This document shows, piece after piece, positions 15,927 through 24,774 of a DNA stretch of 64,000 bases; the first letter of the stretch is position 1; every line of letters begins with the position of its first letter. The notes beneath the pieces are model-generated. The model was given only the letters and a program-made list of their open reading frames with translations. It ran no database searches and had not been told where the DNA came from. Source of the DNA: Prochlorococcus sp. MIT 0701 (GTDB lineage Bacteria; Cyanobacteriota; Cyanobacteriia; PCC-6307; Cyanobiaceae); the NCBI RefSeq assembly GCF_000760295.1, contig NZ_JNBA01000012.1, forward strand, positions 1-64,000. The letters run 5' to 3'. The translations under genes were made by a program, and so were the position numbers.

Positions 15927-17273
15927 ATGACCATCGGCAAGGTGCTGATCGCCAACCGCGGCGAAATTGCCCTCAGAATTCTGCGTACCTGCAGAGAGCT
16001 GGATATCCCCACAGTGGCTGTTTACAGCACCGTGGATCGCAATGCGCTGCATGTTCAACTTGCTGATGAAGCCGTCTGCGTTGGCGAGGCCCCTAGCAGC
16101 AAGAGCTATCTAAACATCCCCAATATCCTTGCGGCTGCCACCTCCCGCGGGGTCGATGCAATTCATCCGGGCTATGGATTTCTGGCCGAAAACGACAGAT
16201 TCGCCGAAATCTGTCGTGACCATGGCATCACCTTTGTAGGTCCTTCCCCCCATGCAATCCGCTCCATGGGAGACAAGTCGACCGCTAAGGCGACCATGCA
16301 ACAAGTCGGTGTTCCGACTGTGCCAGGCAGCGAGGGCTTGCTAGCCAATCCAGAAGAAGCAGCTGAGCTAGCGAAGGAAATGGGCTACCCAGTGATGATC
16401 AAAGCCACTGCAGGCGGGGGTGGCCGCGGCATGCGCCTGGTAACCACGCCAGACCAACTGGAAAACCTCTTCAAGGCCGCCCAAGGAGAGGCCGAAGCGG
16501 CCTTCGGCAACCCTGGGCTCTACATGGAGAAATTCATCGACCGGCCCCGGCACGTCGAAGTGCAGATCCTGTCAGATCGACACGGCAACGTCATACACCT
16601 CGGCGAGCGTGACTGTTCCATTCAGCGACGTCATCAAAAACTGTTGGAAGAATCCCCCAGCCCAGCCCTCACCCCCGAATTACGCCTCCGCATGGGTGAG
16701 GCTGCGGTGGCCGCCGCAAGGAGCATCAACTACGAAGGCGCTGGAACCGTGGAATTCCTACTTGATCGCAAGGGTGACTTTTACTTCATGGAAATGAACA
16801 CCCGTATTCAGGTTGAGCATCCCGTCACAGAAATGGTGACAGGCATCGATTTGATCGCAGAACAACTGCACATCGCCGGCGGCGATCCCATCAGCATCAA
16901 ACAAGAGGACATCCAACTAAGAGGCCATGCCATCGAGTGTCGAATCAATGCTGAAGACTCCACCCACAACTTCCGCCCCTCACCAGGGCAAATCACAGGT
17001 TGGTTACCACCAGGAGGACCAGGGGTACGCATCGACAGCCACGTCTATACCGGCTACGACATACCGCCTTTCTACGATTCATTGATTGGCAAGGTGATCG
17101 CCTGGGGGCATAACCGAGACGCGGCCCTCAAACGAATGAAAAGAGCACTCAATGAATGTGCTGTCACAGGCATCCCCACCACAGTTGAGTTCCATCTCGA
17201 ACTGCTCAATCGAGAAGAATTTCTTAGAGGAGATGTTCACACCAAATTCGTCGAGCAGGACATGCTCGACTGA
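15927..17273 (+). CDS. accC: Biotin carboxylase subunit of acetyl-CoA carboxylase
   Basis: 448 aa from the ATG at 15927 ([20 protein letters not shown]); the frame is open further upstream but runs into the t[24 protein letters not shown], the ATP-grasp glycine loop [14 protein letters not shown], the RHVEVQIL segment, [12 protein letters not shown] and [14 protein letters not shown] are all classic biotin carboxylase motifs. It carboxylates biotin on AccB with ATP and bicarbonate, the first step of fatty-acid synthesis. Length is normal. accB, accA and accD are not nearby, as is usual in cyanobacteria. Confidence 0.97.
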   Translation: MTIGKVLIANRGEIALRILRTCRELDIPTVAVYSTVDRNALHVQLADEAVCVGEAPSSKSYLNIPNILAAATSRGVDAIHPGYGFLAENDRFAEICRDHGITFVGPSPHAIRSMGDKSTAKATMQQVGVPTVPGSEGLLANPEEAAELAKEMGYPVMIKATAGGGGRGMRLVTTPDQLENLFKAAQGEAEAAFGNPGLYMEKFIDRPRHVEVQILSDRHGNVIHLGERDCSIQRRHQKLLEESPSPALTPELRLRMGEAAVAAARSINYEGAGTVEFLLDRKGDFYFMEMNTRIQVEHPVTEMVTGIDLIAEQLHIAGGDPISIKQEDIQLRGHAIECRINAEDSTHNFRPSPGQITGWLPPGGPGVRIDSHVYTGYDIPPFYDSLIGKVIAWGHNRDAALKRMKRALNECAVTGIPTTVEFHLELLNREEFLRGDVHTKFVEQDMLD

Positions 17274-17290
17274 AATTGCTTCGCTCAATC

Positions 17291-17650
17291 TCACGCAATG
17301 GCCTGGCTCTTAAGAAGCATCTGAGAAAGCAGTCCTTGCTGGCCAACCAACAACTCCCTCAACAAACTGATCAATCCAGCCCATATCACGGGAGTGACAT
17401 CCACTCCACCAATGGGAGCCACCACACGGCGGGTTATCGCCAAAAGAGGCTCCGTAGGCCAACTCACCAAAGGCCAAAACCCCTCGCTGAGCTTCACCTG
17501 GGGATACCAAGAGAGCACGATCCGGAAGATAAATGTCAGCGTCCAAAACGCAAGCGAAAAGGCCAGAACCAGATGCAGTGTTGGCAGCGCTTGAATCAGA
17601 ACTGGTGTCACAAAGCTCAAAGCATCAGCAGTTCCATCGTAGAAAGTCAC
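17291..17650 (-). CDS. YGGT-family membrane protein (Ycf19-like)
   Basis: 119 aa. Two YGGT-type membrane blocks: one around LVLAFSLAFWTLTFIFRIVLSWYPQ and one around PVIWAGLISLLRELL, with the conserved middle segment F-W-P-L-V-S-W-P-T-E-P-L-L-A-I-T-R-R. YGGT proteins (YggT, Ycf19, CCB3) take part in membrane protein or cofactor assembly and nucleoid or division processes; in chloroplasts CCB3 helps attach cytochrome b6 haem. Its specific job here is unknown. It converges on accC and is divergent from psbX, 49 bases away. Confidence 0.75.
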   Translation of the reverse strand: MTFYDGTADALSFVTPVLIQALPTLHLVLAFSLAFWTLTFIFRIVLSWYPQVKLSEGFWPLVSWPTEPLLAITRRVVAPIGGVDVTPVIWAGLISLLRELLVGQQGLLSQMLLKSQAIA

Positions 17651-17699
17651 CCCTGATCATTAAGATCATGATGGCCTTGCCCAAGTCAGAACCACTGCT

Positions 17700-17819
17700 A
17701 TGACCGCTTCTCTCGCCAATTATCTAAGCAGCCTCGTTTGGGCCGCAGTAATCGTGGTAATACCAGCTGCCGTTGCCCTTGTGTTGATCAGTCAAAACGA
17801 CCAGATGTATCGCAAGTGA
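17700..17819 (+). CDS. psbX: Photosystem II reaction centre protein X
   Basis: 39 aa: MTASLANYLSSL, then one transmembrane span (VWAAVIVVIPAAVALVLISQ) and a short polar tail NDQMYRK. The span with V-V-I-P-A and the following I-S-Q-x-D is characteristic of PsbX, a low-molecular-weight photosystem II subunit near cytochrome b559 that affects plastoquinone exchange. The neighbouring ycf66 gene fits the marine cyanobacterial arrangement. Confidence 0.9.
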   Translation: MTASLANYLSSLVWAAVIVVIPAAVALVLISQNDQMYRK

Positions 17820-17923
17820 TCAGGTTGACCGAAACTTCAAAGCACCCTTGGCGCACTTCGTAGACTGAGCTCAACGAGGTTGGTTTTCAACCTCCTGTTC
17901 AGGCGTTTTCAGGGGGCGCAATT

Positions 17924-18904
17924 GTGGTCAATGCCAGTCTTAACTGGGGCAGCATTTGTGGAATCGTGCTTGCAGTAGGCGGTGCTCTGCTGTATTTCAT
18001 GCGATCGTTCAAGCCTGCCTTAGCACGCGACTACGACGTCTTTTTCGCAGCCATTGGCCTGCTTTGTGGTGGGGTTTTCTTTTTTCAGGGGTGGCGCCTG
18101 GATCCGATCCTGCAGTTCGGCGTCTTCCTGCTAGCAGGCACCACCATTTTTTTCGCCTACGAAAGTGTCAGATTGAGAGGCGTAGCTGTCGAGGGGGCTC
18201 GGCGTTCCTCTTATTTCGATGATGAACCAGCCCCGCCTATCAACCAGGGGAGAGAGGGTGGCCTAAGGGGTGGCTGGGATGAACCCTATGACCGCTTTGA
18301 GGAACCCCAACCGGTTCGAAGACGCTTCTCCAGTCGAGATAACGACGATGCTGACCGCCCTCAGGAAGACTTATACCGGCCCCGCAAAACCACAAGAGCT
18401 GCAATACCAGAACAAGCAGCAAGCCGCCGCCGCAACAAGGAGGAAGAGTCCTGGGGCGAAGACTCAGAACGCTCTCGGCGCATGGCCCGCTTCGGCCGCC
18501 AGGATGATGAACAGAACAATCGTCCTGACTTTGGAGAACGCCGCAATGTTCGCCAAGATCAACGCCGGGGCAGCCGTCCCTCAGCCAATCAACAAACCAG
18601 CAATCGAACCCAATTAAGCAACGAGCCAAGACCTACGACCAGAGGGGGCTACGCCTCATCAAGAAAACCTGGTGTCCCTCAAGGGTCTCAGATTCGTCCA
18701 GAGGCTGAAGATGCGGCCTACTCTCCTGCAAAGTCCAGGTCGACGGGATCCAGGCCCACAGCATCAAAACCCTCCCGAACCCAAGGCAATCCCTCAGCCA
18801 CCAGAACAGAAACTGCTCCTCCTTCATCATCAATGCCTGAGCCAGGACGCTCAGCTCCGCGAAGTTCAAGACCTCGCGACAACAGTTCCCGTTTTGACGA
18901 CTGA
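17924..18904 (+). CDS. Ycf66-family protein
   Basis: 326 aa from a GTG start (VNASLNWGSICGIVLAVGGA). Three hydrophobic spans in the first ~95 residues (about 8-25, 38-55 and 62-80) end with FFAYESVRLRGVAVEGARR, the conserved part of Ycf66. The remaining two thirds is a disordered tail rich in R, P, S and E with several RR and PRSS-type clusters. Ycf66 proteins are found in cyanobacteria and some plastids, and their function is unknown. It lies 104 bases after psbX and its stop overlaps a possible start of the next gene. Confidence 0.8.
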   Translation: MVNASLNWGSICGIVLAVGGALLYFMRSFKPALARDYDVFFAAIGLLCGGVFFFQGWRLDPILQFGVFLLAGTTIFFAYESVRLRGVAVEGARRSSYFDDEPAPPINQGREGGLRGGWDEPYDRFEEPQPVRRRFSSRDNDDADRPQEDLYRPRKTTRAAIPEQAASRRRNKEEESWGEDSERSRRMARFGRQDDEQNNRPDFGERRNVRQDQRRGSRPSANQQTSNRTQLSNEPRPTTRGGYASSRKPGVPQGSQIRPEAEDAAYSPAKSRSTGSRPTASKPSRTQGNPSATRTETAPPSSSMPEPGRSAPRSSRPRDNSSRFDD

Positions 18905-19449
18905 AGACCATTGCCAACAATCTGCGGCAACTGATCCTGCTTTTTGGCTGCCTCAGCCTTGGGAGCTGCATCAATTCGATTGAGAGAGCACCCGGTGGCC
19001 TGCTTCAGCGCAGCCAGCAAGACCCGGCCCTCAGCGGCAATGGCGAAATGCTGGCAGTGATCGTCGATCAGCGAGGCAGGCCAACCGTTCAGCTCCGCGA
19101 TCTTAGAGACGGAAAGATCCTGCCACTACGCCATTTCTCCCGTCACCAACCTCACAGTTCTCCCTCCCTGAGCTGGAGTGGACGCTATCTGGCAGTCATC
19201 ACACAAAAAGGCAATCGACGCCTAACGATCATTGAAGACCGTCTAACCGGAAGGATCCACCCGCTCCCCCTACCGGGGGGGAGAGATCCTGTGAGCCTCA
19301 GCCTTGCACCAGATGCACGCCAGTTAGCTCTGCAAGTGGCCGATCAGGGCCATTGGCGCGTAGAGCTCTTCGATCTATCTCAAATACTTGAACCAGATCA
19401 AATCAGAGGACTGAAGCGCTCAACGCCGACTAAAGAGGGTAGGCCGTGA
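18901..19449 (+). CDS. Putative lipoprotein with TolB-like propeller fragment (1)
   Basis: About 182 aa. The frame is open from just after the in-frame TGA before 18901. The only starts upstream of a clear lipoprotein signal (LILLFGCLSLGSC, lipobox L-G-S-C) are a CTG at 18901, which overlaps the Ycf66 stop, and an ATT at 18910; the first ATG (19048) would discard the signal. The body has beta-propeller-like repeats (GEMLAVIVDQRGRPTVQLRD; ARQLALQVADQGHWRVELFD). It is followed with a 4-base overlap by a paralogue of the same layout. Probably anchored in a periplasm-facing membrane; function unknown. The non-ATG start is an inference. Confidence 0.6.
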   Translation: MKTIANNLRQLILLFGCLSLGSCINSIERAPGGLLQRSQQDPALSGNGEMLAVIVDQRGRPTVQLRDLRDGKILPLRHFSRHQPHSSPSLSWSGRYLAVITQKGNRRLTIIEDRLTGRIHPLPLPGGRDPVSLSLAPDARQLALQVADQGHWRVELFDLSQILEPDQIRGLKRSTPTKEGRP

Positions 19450-19952
19450 AATATGGGTTCTTACGAGATCTGCCGAGTTGGCTTGTAACTCTGCTTATTT
19501 GCTTTGGGCTGGTTGCTTGCGGAAGAGAAGCATTGAGGCCACTCCAAGGCATCAATCGCTCACTGCTCCAATCCGCTAGCAGTCGTCGCCAACCGGCCCT
19601 TGGCGAGCGTTGGTTGGCCACTCTGGCCAACCATCAAGGAAAAGAAAGAATTGAATTGATCGATCTACGTAGCCGCAGACCGGTACTACTTCCTGGCCTG
19701 AATCGAGCTGATGCTCAGCCAATCAGTGTGAGCGTGAGTGCCAATGGCGAACGCCTGGCACTGGTAAGACAGCGTGACGACCAAACGGAACTGTTGCTCT
19801 ATCACCGCAGTATGGGTACTGTTCATCGGCTTGAGCTCAGCGCCAAAGGGATCCCTCGCGATGTGATTCTGGATGGCGAGGGTCGACTTCTAGCAGTTCA
19901 AGTCAGCCGAGATGGTCGTTGGGATGTGGACCTGATCCGTTTACCAAGCTGA
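19446..19952 (+). CDS. Putative lipoprotein with TolB-like propeller fragment (2)
   Basis: 168 aa from the GTG at 19446, overlapping the previous gene by four bases (GTGA). The signal is WLVTLLICFGLVACGRE with lipobox L-V-A-C. The body has TolB/WD40-like strands (GERWLATLANHQGKERIELI; NGERLALVRQRDDQTELLLY) and ends with RDGRWDVDLIRLPS, echoing the QGHWRVELFDL end of the upstream paralogue. The pair looks like an ancient tandem duplication. The small number of blades suggests a partial propeller or an assembly of subunits. Role unknown. Confidence 0.65.
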   Translation: MKYGFLRDLPSWLVTLLICFGLVACGREALRPLQGINRSLLQSASSRRQPALGERWLATLANHQGKERIELIDLRSRRPVLLPGLNRADAQPISVSVSANGERLALVRQRDDQTELLLYHRSMGTVHRLELSAKGIPRDVILDGEGRLLAVQVSRDGRWDVDLIRLPS

Positions 19953-19969
19953 TTCGACAACCCAACCAC

Positions 19970-20236
19970 TCAGGACAGCAAACCGGCCCAATGCAAGAAG
20001 GTGTCGCGACTCACCACTTCGATGAGCAGCACAGCGGCCAATCCAATCATCGCGAAACGCCCATTGACCCGTTCTGCATAGGCACTCCAACCAAAAGCGG
20101 GAGGATCTCCCGTAGTCGCACTATTGACGGGTGGCTGTACCTCTGAACTTTCAGAACCCTGCTCGGATCCCTCGAAGACAGCCTGTTCGCTTGGAAGGTC
20201 CTGATCGCCTGGAAGGTTTTGCTTTGTTGAGGTCAT
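19970..20236 (-). CDS. High-light-inducible (Hli/Scp) protein
   Basis: 88 aa from the ATG at 20236, which overlaps the ABC transporter stop (TGATG). The hydrophilic N-terminus is long and acidic; the C-terminal span holds YAERVNGRFAMIGLAAVLLIE, the E-x-x-N-G-R-x-A-M-I-G chlorophyll-binding motif of the LHC superfamily. Hli proteins bind chlorophyll and carotenoid and protect photosystem II assembly under stress. It is longer than typical 40-70-aa Hli proteins owing to the N-terminal extension. Co-translation with a transporter is noteworthy. Confidence 0.9.
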   Translation of the reverse strand: MTSTKQNLPGDQDLPSEQAVFEGSEQGSESSEVQPPVNSATTGDPPAFGWSAYAERVNGRFAMIGLAAVLLIEVVSRDTFLHWAGLLS

Positions 20237-22239
20237 CAAACCAGGTCAGGATCTTGAGACAATAGATAGGTGGCGGTCGGGATCAAACGCCATTTGCCAT
20301 TCCCTAAAAGTTCAAGCACGGAATCGTGGAAGTCGATAAGGGTCGAGCGATGGCCGACACTGATGACAGCCAAATCACGATCCTCTAGAAGCTTGTAGAG
20401 ATGCTTCTCGATCTTGACATCCAAAGCACTCGTCGCTTCATCAAGAACAACAAAACGAGGCGCATTCAACAGCAAACGTCCAAAAGCCAAACGCTGCTGC
20501 TCTCCCAGCGAAAGGATCCGCGGCCAATCTTGCTTGACATCAAGATCTGGATAGCGCTCAACGATCTGAAGAAGCCTAACCTCCTCCAAAACTGCTTTCA
20601 ATTGATCGTCGCTGAAACGATCTTCATCAGCTGGATAACAAAGCTGCTCACGAAGTGAGCCCAAAATCATATAAGGCTTCTGAGGGATGAATAACAAGTC
20701 ACCCGAGGCAGGTCGTTGAACACTCCCCTGACGTGGATTCCAAAGACCACTAATCATACGTAGCAAAGAGGTCTTGCCACAGCCTGATGGACCAACAACA
20801 AGAAGTTTCTCTGACTCCTCAACATTCAGGCTCAGGTCATTAATAATCTGTTGACCTCCATTAGGGGGATATAAATCAGCGTGCTGAATCAAGATAGAAT
20901 TTCCACTAGAGAAAGTCGGCGAATCAACAACAGCAGTCTGCCGACTAATCTTCTCAACCTTCGCTTGAAAGCCTTCCAAACGAGTAACCCCGGCCGTAAA
21001 TTGTGCAAGCTCATCAATTCTATTGACAACAAAAAATAACGAGCCCTCAACCATATTAAATGCGAAACCTGCTTGAACGAAACTTCCATAATCAATTTCG
21101 CCCGCAAAGTACGGGACCGCCATAATCACATACGGGAAGAAAACTCCAGCATAAGTCGACGAACGCTGCATAGCGCTAATAATCACTTGCCAAACAATCA
21201 GCAGGTTAAAGTTTTTCACCACAGATCCAAGCCTTCTTTGCGTCTCTTCCTGCTCAGGCTCTTCCCCTGAATAAAAGGCAATTGACTCTGCATTATTACG
21301 GATATGAACCAGTCCATACCTAAAATCAGCTTCAAATCGCAACTGGTCAAAATTAATTTTGACCAGTTTTCTCCCAGCCACAATCAAAACAGCAGTGGCG
21401 AAGGAAGCATATCCAAATAAAGAAAATGTCAGTGTCCTGCTAATACCCCAAAGGATAAGTATATTCAGAGAAAATGTAAGAATCGCATCAAATACACCAA
21501 GGGTAAATTGAAGACTCTGTGCCGTAAACGAGCGAGTGTCATCTGTAATGCGCTGATCGGGGTTATCAACGTCCGTAGCCTGCTCGTCATTGGGGTCTAA
21601 AACGTAATACGCACGATTGCTCATGAAGTCAGAAATCAGGCTGCGCGAAAGCCAATCCCTCCAAATGATCCCGAGCTTCAATGTGAAAAAGATCTGCGAA
21701 ACTCTTATTGGTAGTGCAACAACAAAGCAACAGGCATAAATAATTAAAATCCGGTAAAAACCGCTTTCCTCTCTTTCCACGAGAGCATTGGTGAGATCCC
21801 TAGCAATAAATCCAATACCCGCATTAATGCCATTCACAGCCAATAGCATCAGAACGATGACAGCAAGCATCAACCAATGCAGCCAGCGTTTGTGACGCAA
21901 CTGCTGACGCATGCCAAAGAAACTGCCTGCTCCAATCACGAACAGGCCAGAGAATGCCCAGCCCCACCAGCTCGACCAGATCGTCTTGATCGTGCCAGCA
22001 ACGCCTCCGAAATAGTTCTCCGTTAGAACTGGCTGAAGTCGTTCAAGAACTGCAATCAGCCCCGTAAGGGCAACGAGGACAAGTCCACCAACACAAAAAA
22101 TCAGCGCGACCAGCAGCCCAATAAATTGCCATCCGTTGGCTTGGTCGAGCGGCAGAAAGAAAGGCTGAGCAAGCCTCCGGAACTTGCCGAGCTGATTAGG
22201 CAGGCCCTTCAGAGCCCCCCTCCTGATAGTGGTTGTCAT
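20236..22239 (-). CDS. SbmA/BacA-like ABC transporter, permease fused to ATPase
   Basis: 667 aa. The N-terminal ~420 residues are membrane-embedded with several spans and the SbmA/BacA-type features RDWLSRSLISDFMSNRAYY and NPDQRITDDTRSF. The ATPase has Walker A VVGPSGCGKTSLLRMI, signature LSLGEQQRLAFGRLLL, Walker B RFVVLDEATSALD and a switch histidine in ISVGHRSTL. The family (ABC subfamily D-like in cyanobacteria) moves peptides, cobalamin or fatty-acyl compounds; substrate unknown here. Base composition looks slightly more AT-rich than the neighbours. It is followed by the overlapping hli gene and lies 25 bases after the HIT gene stop, so HIT, ABC and hli may form one operon. Confidence 0.9.
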   Translation of the reverse strand: MTTTIRRGALKGLPNQLGKFRRLAQPFFLPLDQANGWQFIGLLVALIFCVGGLVLVALTGLIAVLERLQPVLTENYFGGVAGTIKTIWSSWWGWAFSGLFVIGAGSFFGMRQQLRHKRWLHWLMLAVIVLMLLAVNGINAGIGFIARDLTNALVEREESGFYRILIIYACCFVVALPIRVSQIFFTLKLGIIWRDWLSRSLISDFMSNRAYYVLDPNDEQATDVDNPDQRITDDTRSFTAQSLQFTLGVFDAILTFSLNILILWGISRTLTFSLFGYASFATAVLIVAGRKLVKINFDQLRFEADFRYGLVHIRNNAESIAFYSGEEPEQEETQRRLGSVVKNFNLLIVWQVIISAMQRSSTYAGVFFPYVIMAVPYFAGEIDYGSFVQAGFAFNMVEGSLFFVVNRIDELAQFTAGVTRLEGFQAKVEKISRQTAVVDSPTFSSGNSILIQHADLYPPNGGQQIINDLSLNVEESEKLLVVGPSGCGKTSLLRMISGLWNPRQGSVQRPASGDLLFIPQKPYMILGSLREQLCYPADEDRFSDDQLKAVLEEVRLLQIVERYPDLDVKQDWPRILSLGEQQRLAFGRLLLNAPRFVVLDEATSALDVKIEKHLYKLLEDRDLAVISVGHRSTLIDFHDSVLELLGNGKWRLIPTATYLLSQDPDLV

Positions 22240-22264
22240 CGCGTCATTCTTGCCAGTTCAATCC

Positions 22265-22606
22265 TCAACCGGGAGGCCAGGCCAGCGGACGGCCACCTAT
22301 CACATGAACATGAAGATGAAAAACGGTTTGTCCTGCCTCAAGACCACTATTGATCACGGTGCGAAAGTCATCAAGGCCCTCCTGCTTGGCCACCCTGGCT
22401 GCCACCAGCAGCAAATGCCCCAGCAACTCCGAGTCCGTGGAATCAGCGGCCCGCAGACTTTCCAGCGGTTTACGGGGGATCACCAGCACATGAACCGGGG
22501 CCTGAGGCTGAATATCGCGAAAGGCCAGACATCTCTCATCGCTATAAACCTCATCACAAGGAATCTCACCGCGAAGCATCTGGCCAAAAATGGTGTCACC
22601 AGCCAT
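22265..22606 (-). CDS. HIT-family nucleotide hydrolase (HinT-like)
   Basis: 113 aa from the ATG at 22606 (MAGDTIFGQMLRGEIPCDEV). The histidine triad is HLHVHVIGGRPL near the C-terminus, and D-E-V-Y-x-D-E-R-C-L-A-F-R-D-I is the standard N-terminal segment. HinT enzymes hydrolyse AMP-lysine and AMP-N-linked nucleotides. Length is normal. The longer open frame upstream overlaps the divergent comM gene and is not used. Confidence 0.93.
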   Translation of the reverse strand: MAGDTIFGQMLRGEIPCDEVYSDERCLAFRDIQPQAPVHVLVIPRKPLESLRAADSTDSELLGHLLLVAARVAKQEGLDDFRTVINSGLEAGQTVFHLHVHVIGGRPLAWPPG

Positions 22607-22667
22607 TGAGTCACAGTCTGAGGATGGGACGGCTGGGGCATGAAATCCATGCACCGTCTGATTACAA

Positions 22668-24254
22668 ATGCTGGCACGTTGCCTGAGTGGTTCTCTGCAT
22701 GGCATTGAGGCCCTAGCCGTCACCGTGGAAGTGGATCTAGTGCCTGGGCTGCCAGGGCTGCAACTGGTAGGGCTACCCGACGCCGCCATACAGGAGTCTC
22801 GTGAGCGAGTGCGATCAGCACTGCGCAACAGTGGCTTTCGCGGGCCACTCGTGCGAGTCGTGGTGAACCTGGCTCCTGCCGATCTTCGTAAAGAGGGACC
22901 TGCCTTTGATCTACCTATCGCCCTGGCCCTATTGGTAGCCAGTGGGCAGCTGGATGGTCCGTTGCTTGCGAATCTCTGCTGCGCTGGAGAACTCGGACTC
23001 GATGGCAGCTTGCGGCCCTGCAGAGGAATCCTTGCCATTGCCAACCTGGCCGCTGCGCAAAACGTAAGAGCGCTAGTGGTGCCATCAGCCAATGCAGCAG
23101 AAGCAAGCCTTGTACCTGGATTAACAGTACGAGCTGCTCATTCCCTCAGCGAGGTTGTGGATCTATTGCACCAACCCCAACCACTAGCACCTACACACAT
23201 CTCCAACGCGGCCGTCACAGCAAACATCACGCGCAAACCAAACGATCAACGTCATCCACTGCTTGGTTGCACCTTGGGCCATAAAGCCCTTGCCTTGGCT
23301 GCTGCCGGAGGCCATCACCTCCTGATGGTGGGGCCACCTGGCTGTGGAAAAACACTTTTGGCTCAACATTTAGCGCAGCTGCTGCCGCCGCTCACGCGCC
23401 AAGAGGCCTTGGAAATCACCAGTATTCACTCTGTGGCGGGAATGCTGAAGAGCACTCCCCAGTTGATGCAACAGCGACCCTTCCGGGCTCCCCATCACAG
23501 TTGCACGATTGCTGCCCTCGTTGGAGGCGGTGCAAACCCCAGGCCAGGAGAACTGAGCCTTGCCCATGGTGGTGTGTTGTTTCTCGATGAACTAGCTGAA
23601 TTTCCACGCAAAGTTCTCGACCAACTTCGACAACCACTCGAGGAAGGAGTCATTCGTCTGAGTCGAGCCCGGCAGACATCTGCCTTCCCTGCTCAAATCA
23701 CCCTTGTAGCAGCAACCAATCCCTGCCCATGCGGGTGGTTTGGAGATGAAGAGCATCCTTGCCGCTGTAGCCAATCCCAACGCCAGCGGTATTGGAGCCG
23801 CCTCTCTGGCCCCTTATTGGATCGCCTGGATCTACAACTGCGGCTCAAGCACCTACCCGCAGCTCAGCTGCGCAAATCGGTTACCGGCATAACTCCCACT
23901 GATCTCAATGATCAAGAGTTAATCGGCATCGAGCAGATCTTGCGCGCACGCGCGCGGATGCTTGTTCGCAATCCTGATGGGAAGCTCAATCGTGACCTCT
24001 CGGCCCAGGATTTAGGAAAAATCGGCCAGCTGGATGAAGAGGCTCTAGAACTCTGGGAGCAAGTTGTCAATCACCGCAGACTCAGTGCCCGCAGCGGTCT
24101 AAGGATTCTTAGAGTCGCTAGGTCTTTGGCAGATCTTCATGATCAAGATAAAGTCAATAAAAATGCGATAGCGGAAACAATGTGTTTCCGTAGTTTTGAT
24201 TGTGGCGATGCCAAAGAAGATTTCGCCATCATTGCCAAGCAACTCGCCAGCTAA
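22668..24254 (+). CDS. YifB/ComM-family Mg-chelatase-like ATPase
   Basis: 528 aa. The N-terminal Lon-protease-like fold domain shows IEALAVTVEVDLVPGLPGLQ and LPDAAIQESRERVRSAL. The AAA+ domain has Walker A MVGPPGCGKTLLAQHL (about residues 220-235) and Walker B HGGVLFLDELAEF, followed by the NPCPCGWFGD segment and a C-terminal Mg_chelatase_C region. ComM is a branch-migration helicase that extends heteroduplexes in natural transformation. The rest of the competence set is not in view, so its role here rests on family membership. Confidence 0.93.
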   Translation: MLARCLSGSLHGIEALAVTVEVDLVPGLPGLQLVGLPDAAIQESRERVRSALRNSGFRGPLVRVVVNLAPADLRKEGPAFDLPIALALLVASGQLDGPLLANLCCAGELGLDGSLRPCRGILAIANLAAAQNVRALVVPSANAAEASLVPGLTVRAAHSLSEVVDLLHQPQPLAPTHISNAAVTANITRKPNDQRHPLLGCTLGHKALALAAAGGHHLLMVGPPGCGKTLLAQHLAQLLPPLTRQEALEITSIHSVAGMLKSTPQLMQQRPFRAPHHSCTIAALVGGGANPRPGELSLAHGGVLFLDELAEFPRKVLDQLRQPLEEGVIRLSRARQTSAFPAQITLVAATNPCPCGWFGDEEHPCRCSQSQRQRYWSRLSGPLLDRLDLQLRLKHLPAAQLRKSVTGITPTDLNDQELIGIEQILRARARMLVRNPDGKLNRDLSAQDLGKIGQLDEEALELWEQVVNHRRLSARSGLRILRVARSLADLHDQDKVNKNAIAETMCFRSFDCGDAKEDFAIIAKQLAS

Positions 24255-24774
24255 TTTCCTTCGAGTTCAGCAATCATCCGTATCAGGCTTATTCCAACGA
24301 GGCTAAAATCGAATCAAATGGAGTTGATTATTAATCTTCGCCAAGGTAATTCAAGCTGTATTCCAGCCCATAGGCAAACCATTTATTTGCACAGGCCATT
24401 AGGAATATGTGCCATAGCAAAGATACTGTTGAACTGATTTTAGTTACGCCCTAACGCCCAATCAGGCTACGAATAATATCAACAGGCAGCCACACTTCCC
24501 AATCAGCTCTAAGAAAAAATTATTTAAACTAGCAAAACTCACGCCAATGGAATGCACTGTGGCTACTATACTTCTGATTCTTGCGCATATTATTCTCTAC
24601 AGGGGAGTCTCGTGACAGAGGGTACTCTTTAGACCAGTAAAAATCATAGTCTTAGATACTTGCCACTAAAACGGTGCTGACAAATTAACTTCGCTCATTT
24701 TCTCGAACCATGACTTGGTTCATTGAGCAAGTAACCATTTTGAGCACTGCAGAGTAGCAGTCTGAATCTGCTTA
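24255..24774. other. 520-bp intergenic region, no gene seen
   Basis: AT-rich gap between two convergent genes. I see no ORF with coding character, no tRNA and no strong terminator; several T- and A-rich runs are present. It could host a small RNA, but nothing in the sequence supports one directly. Confidence 0.4.
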
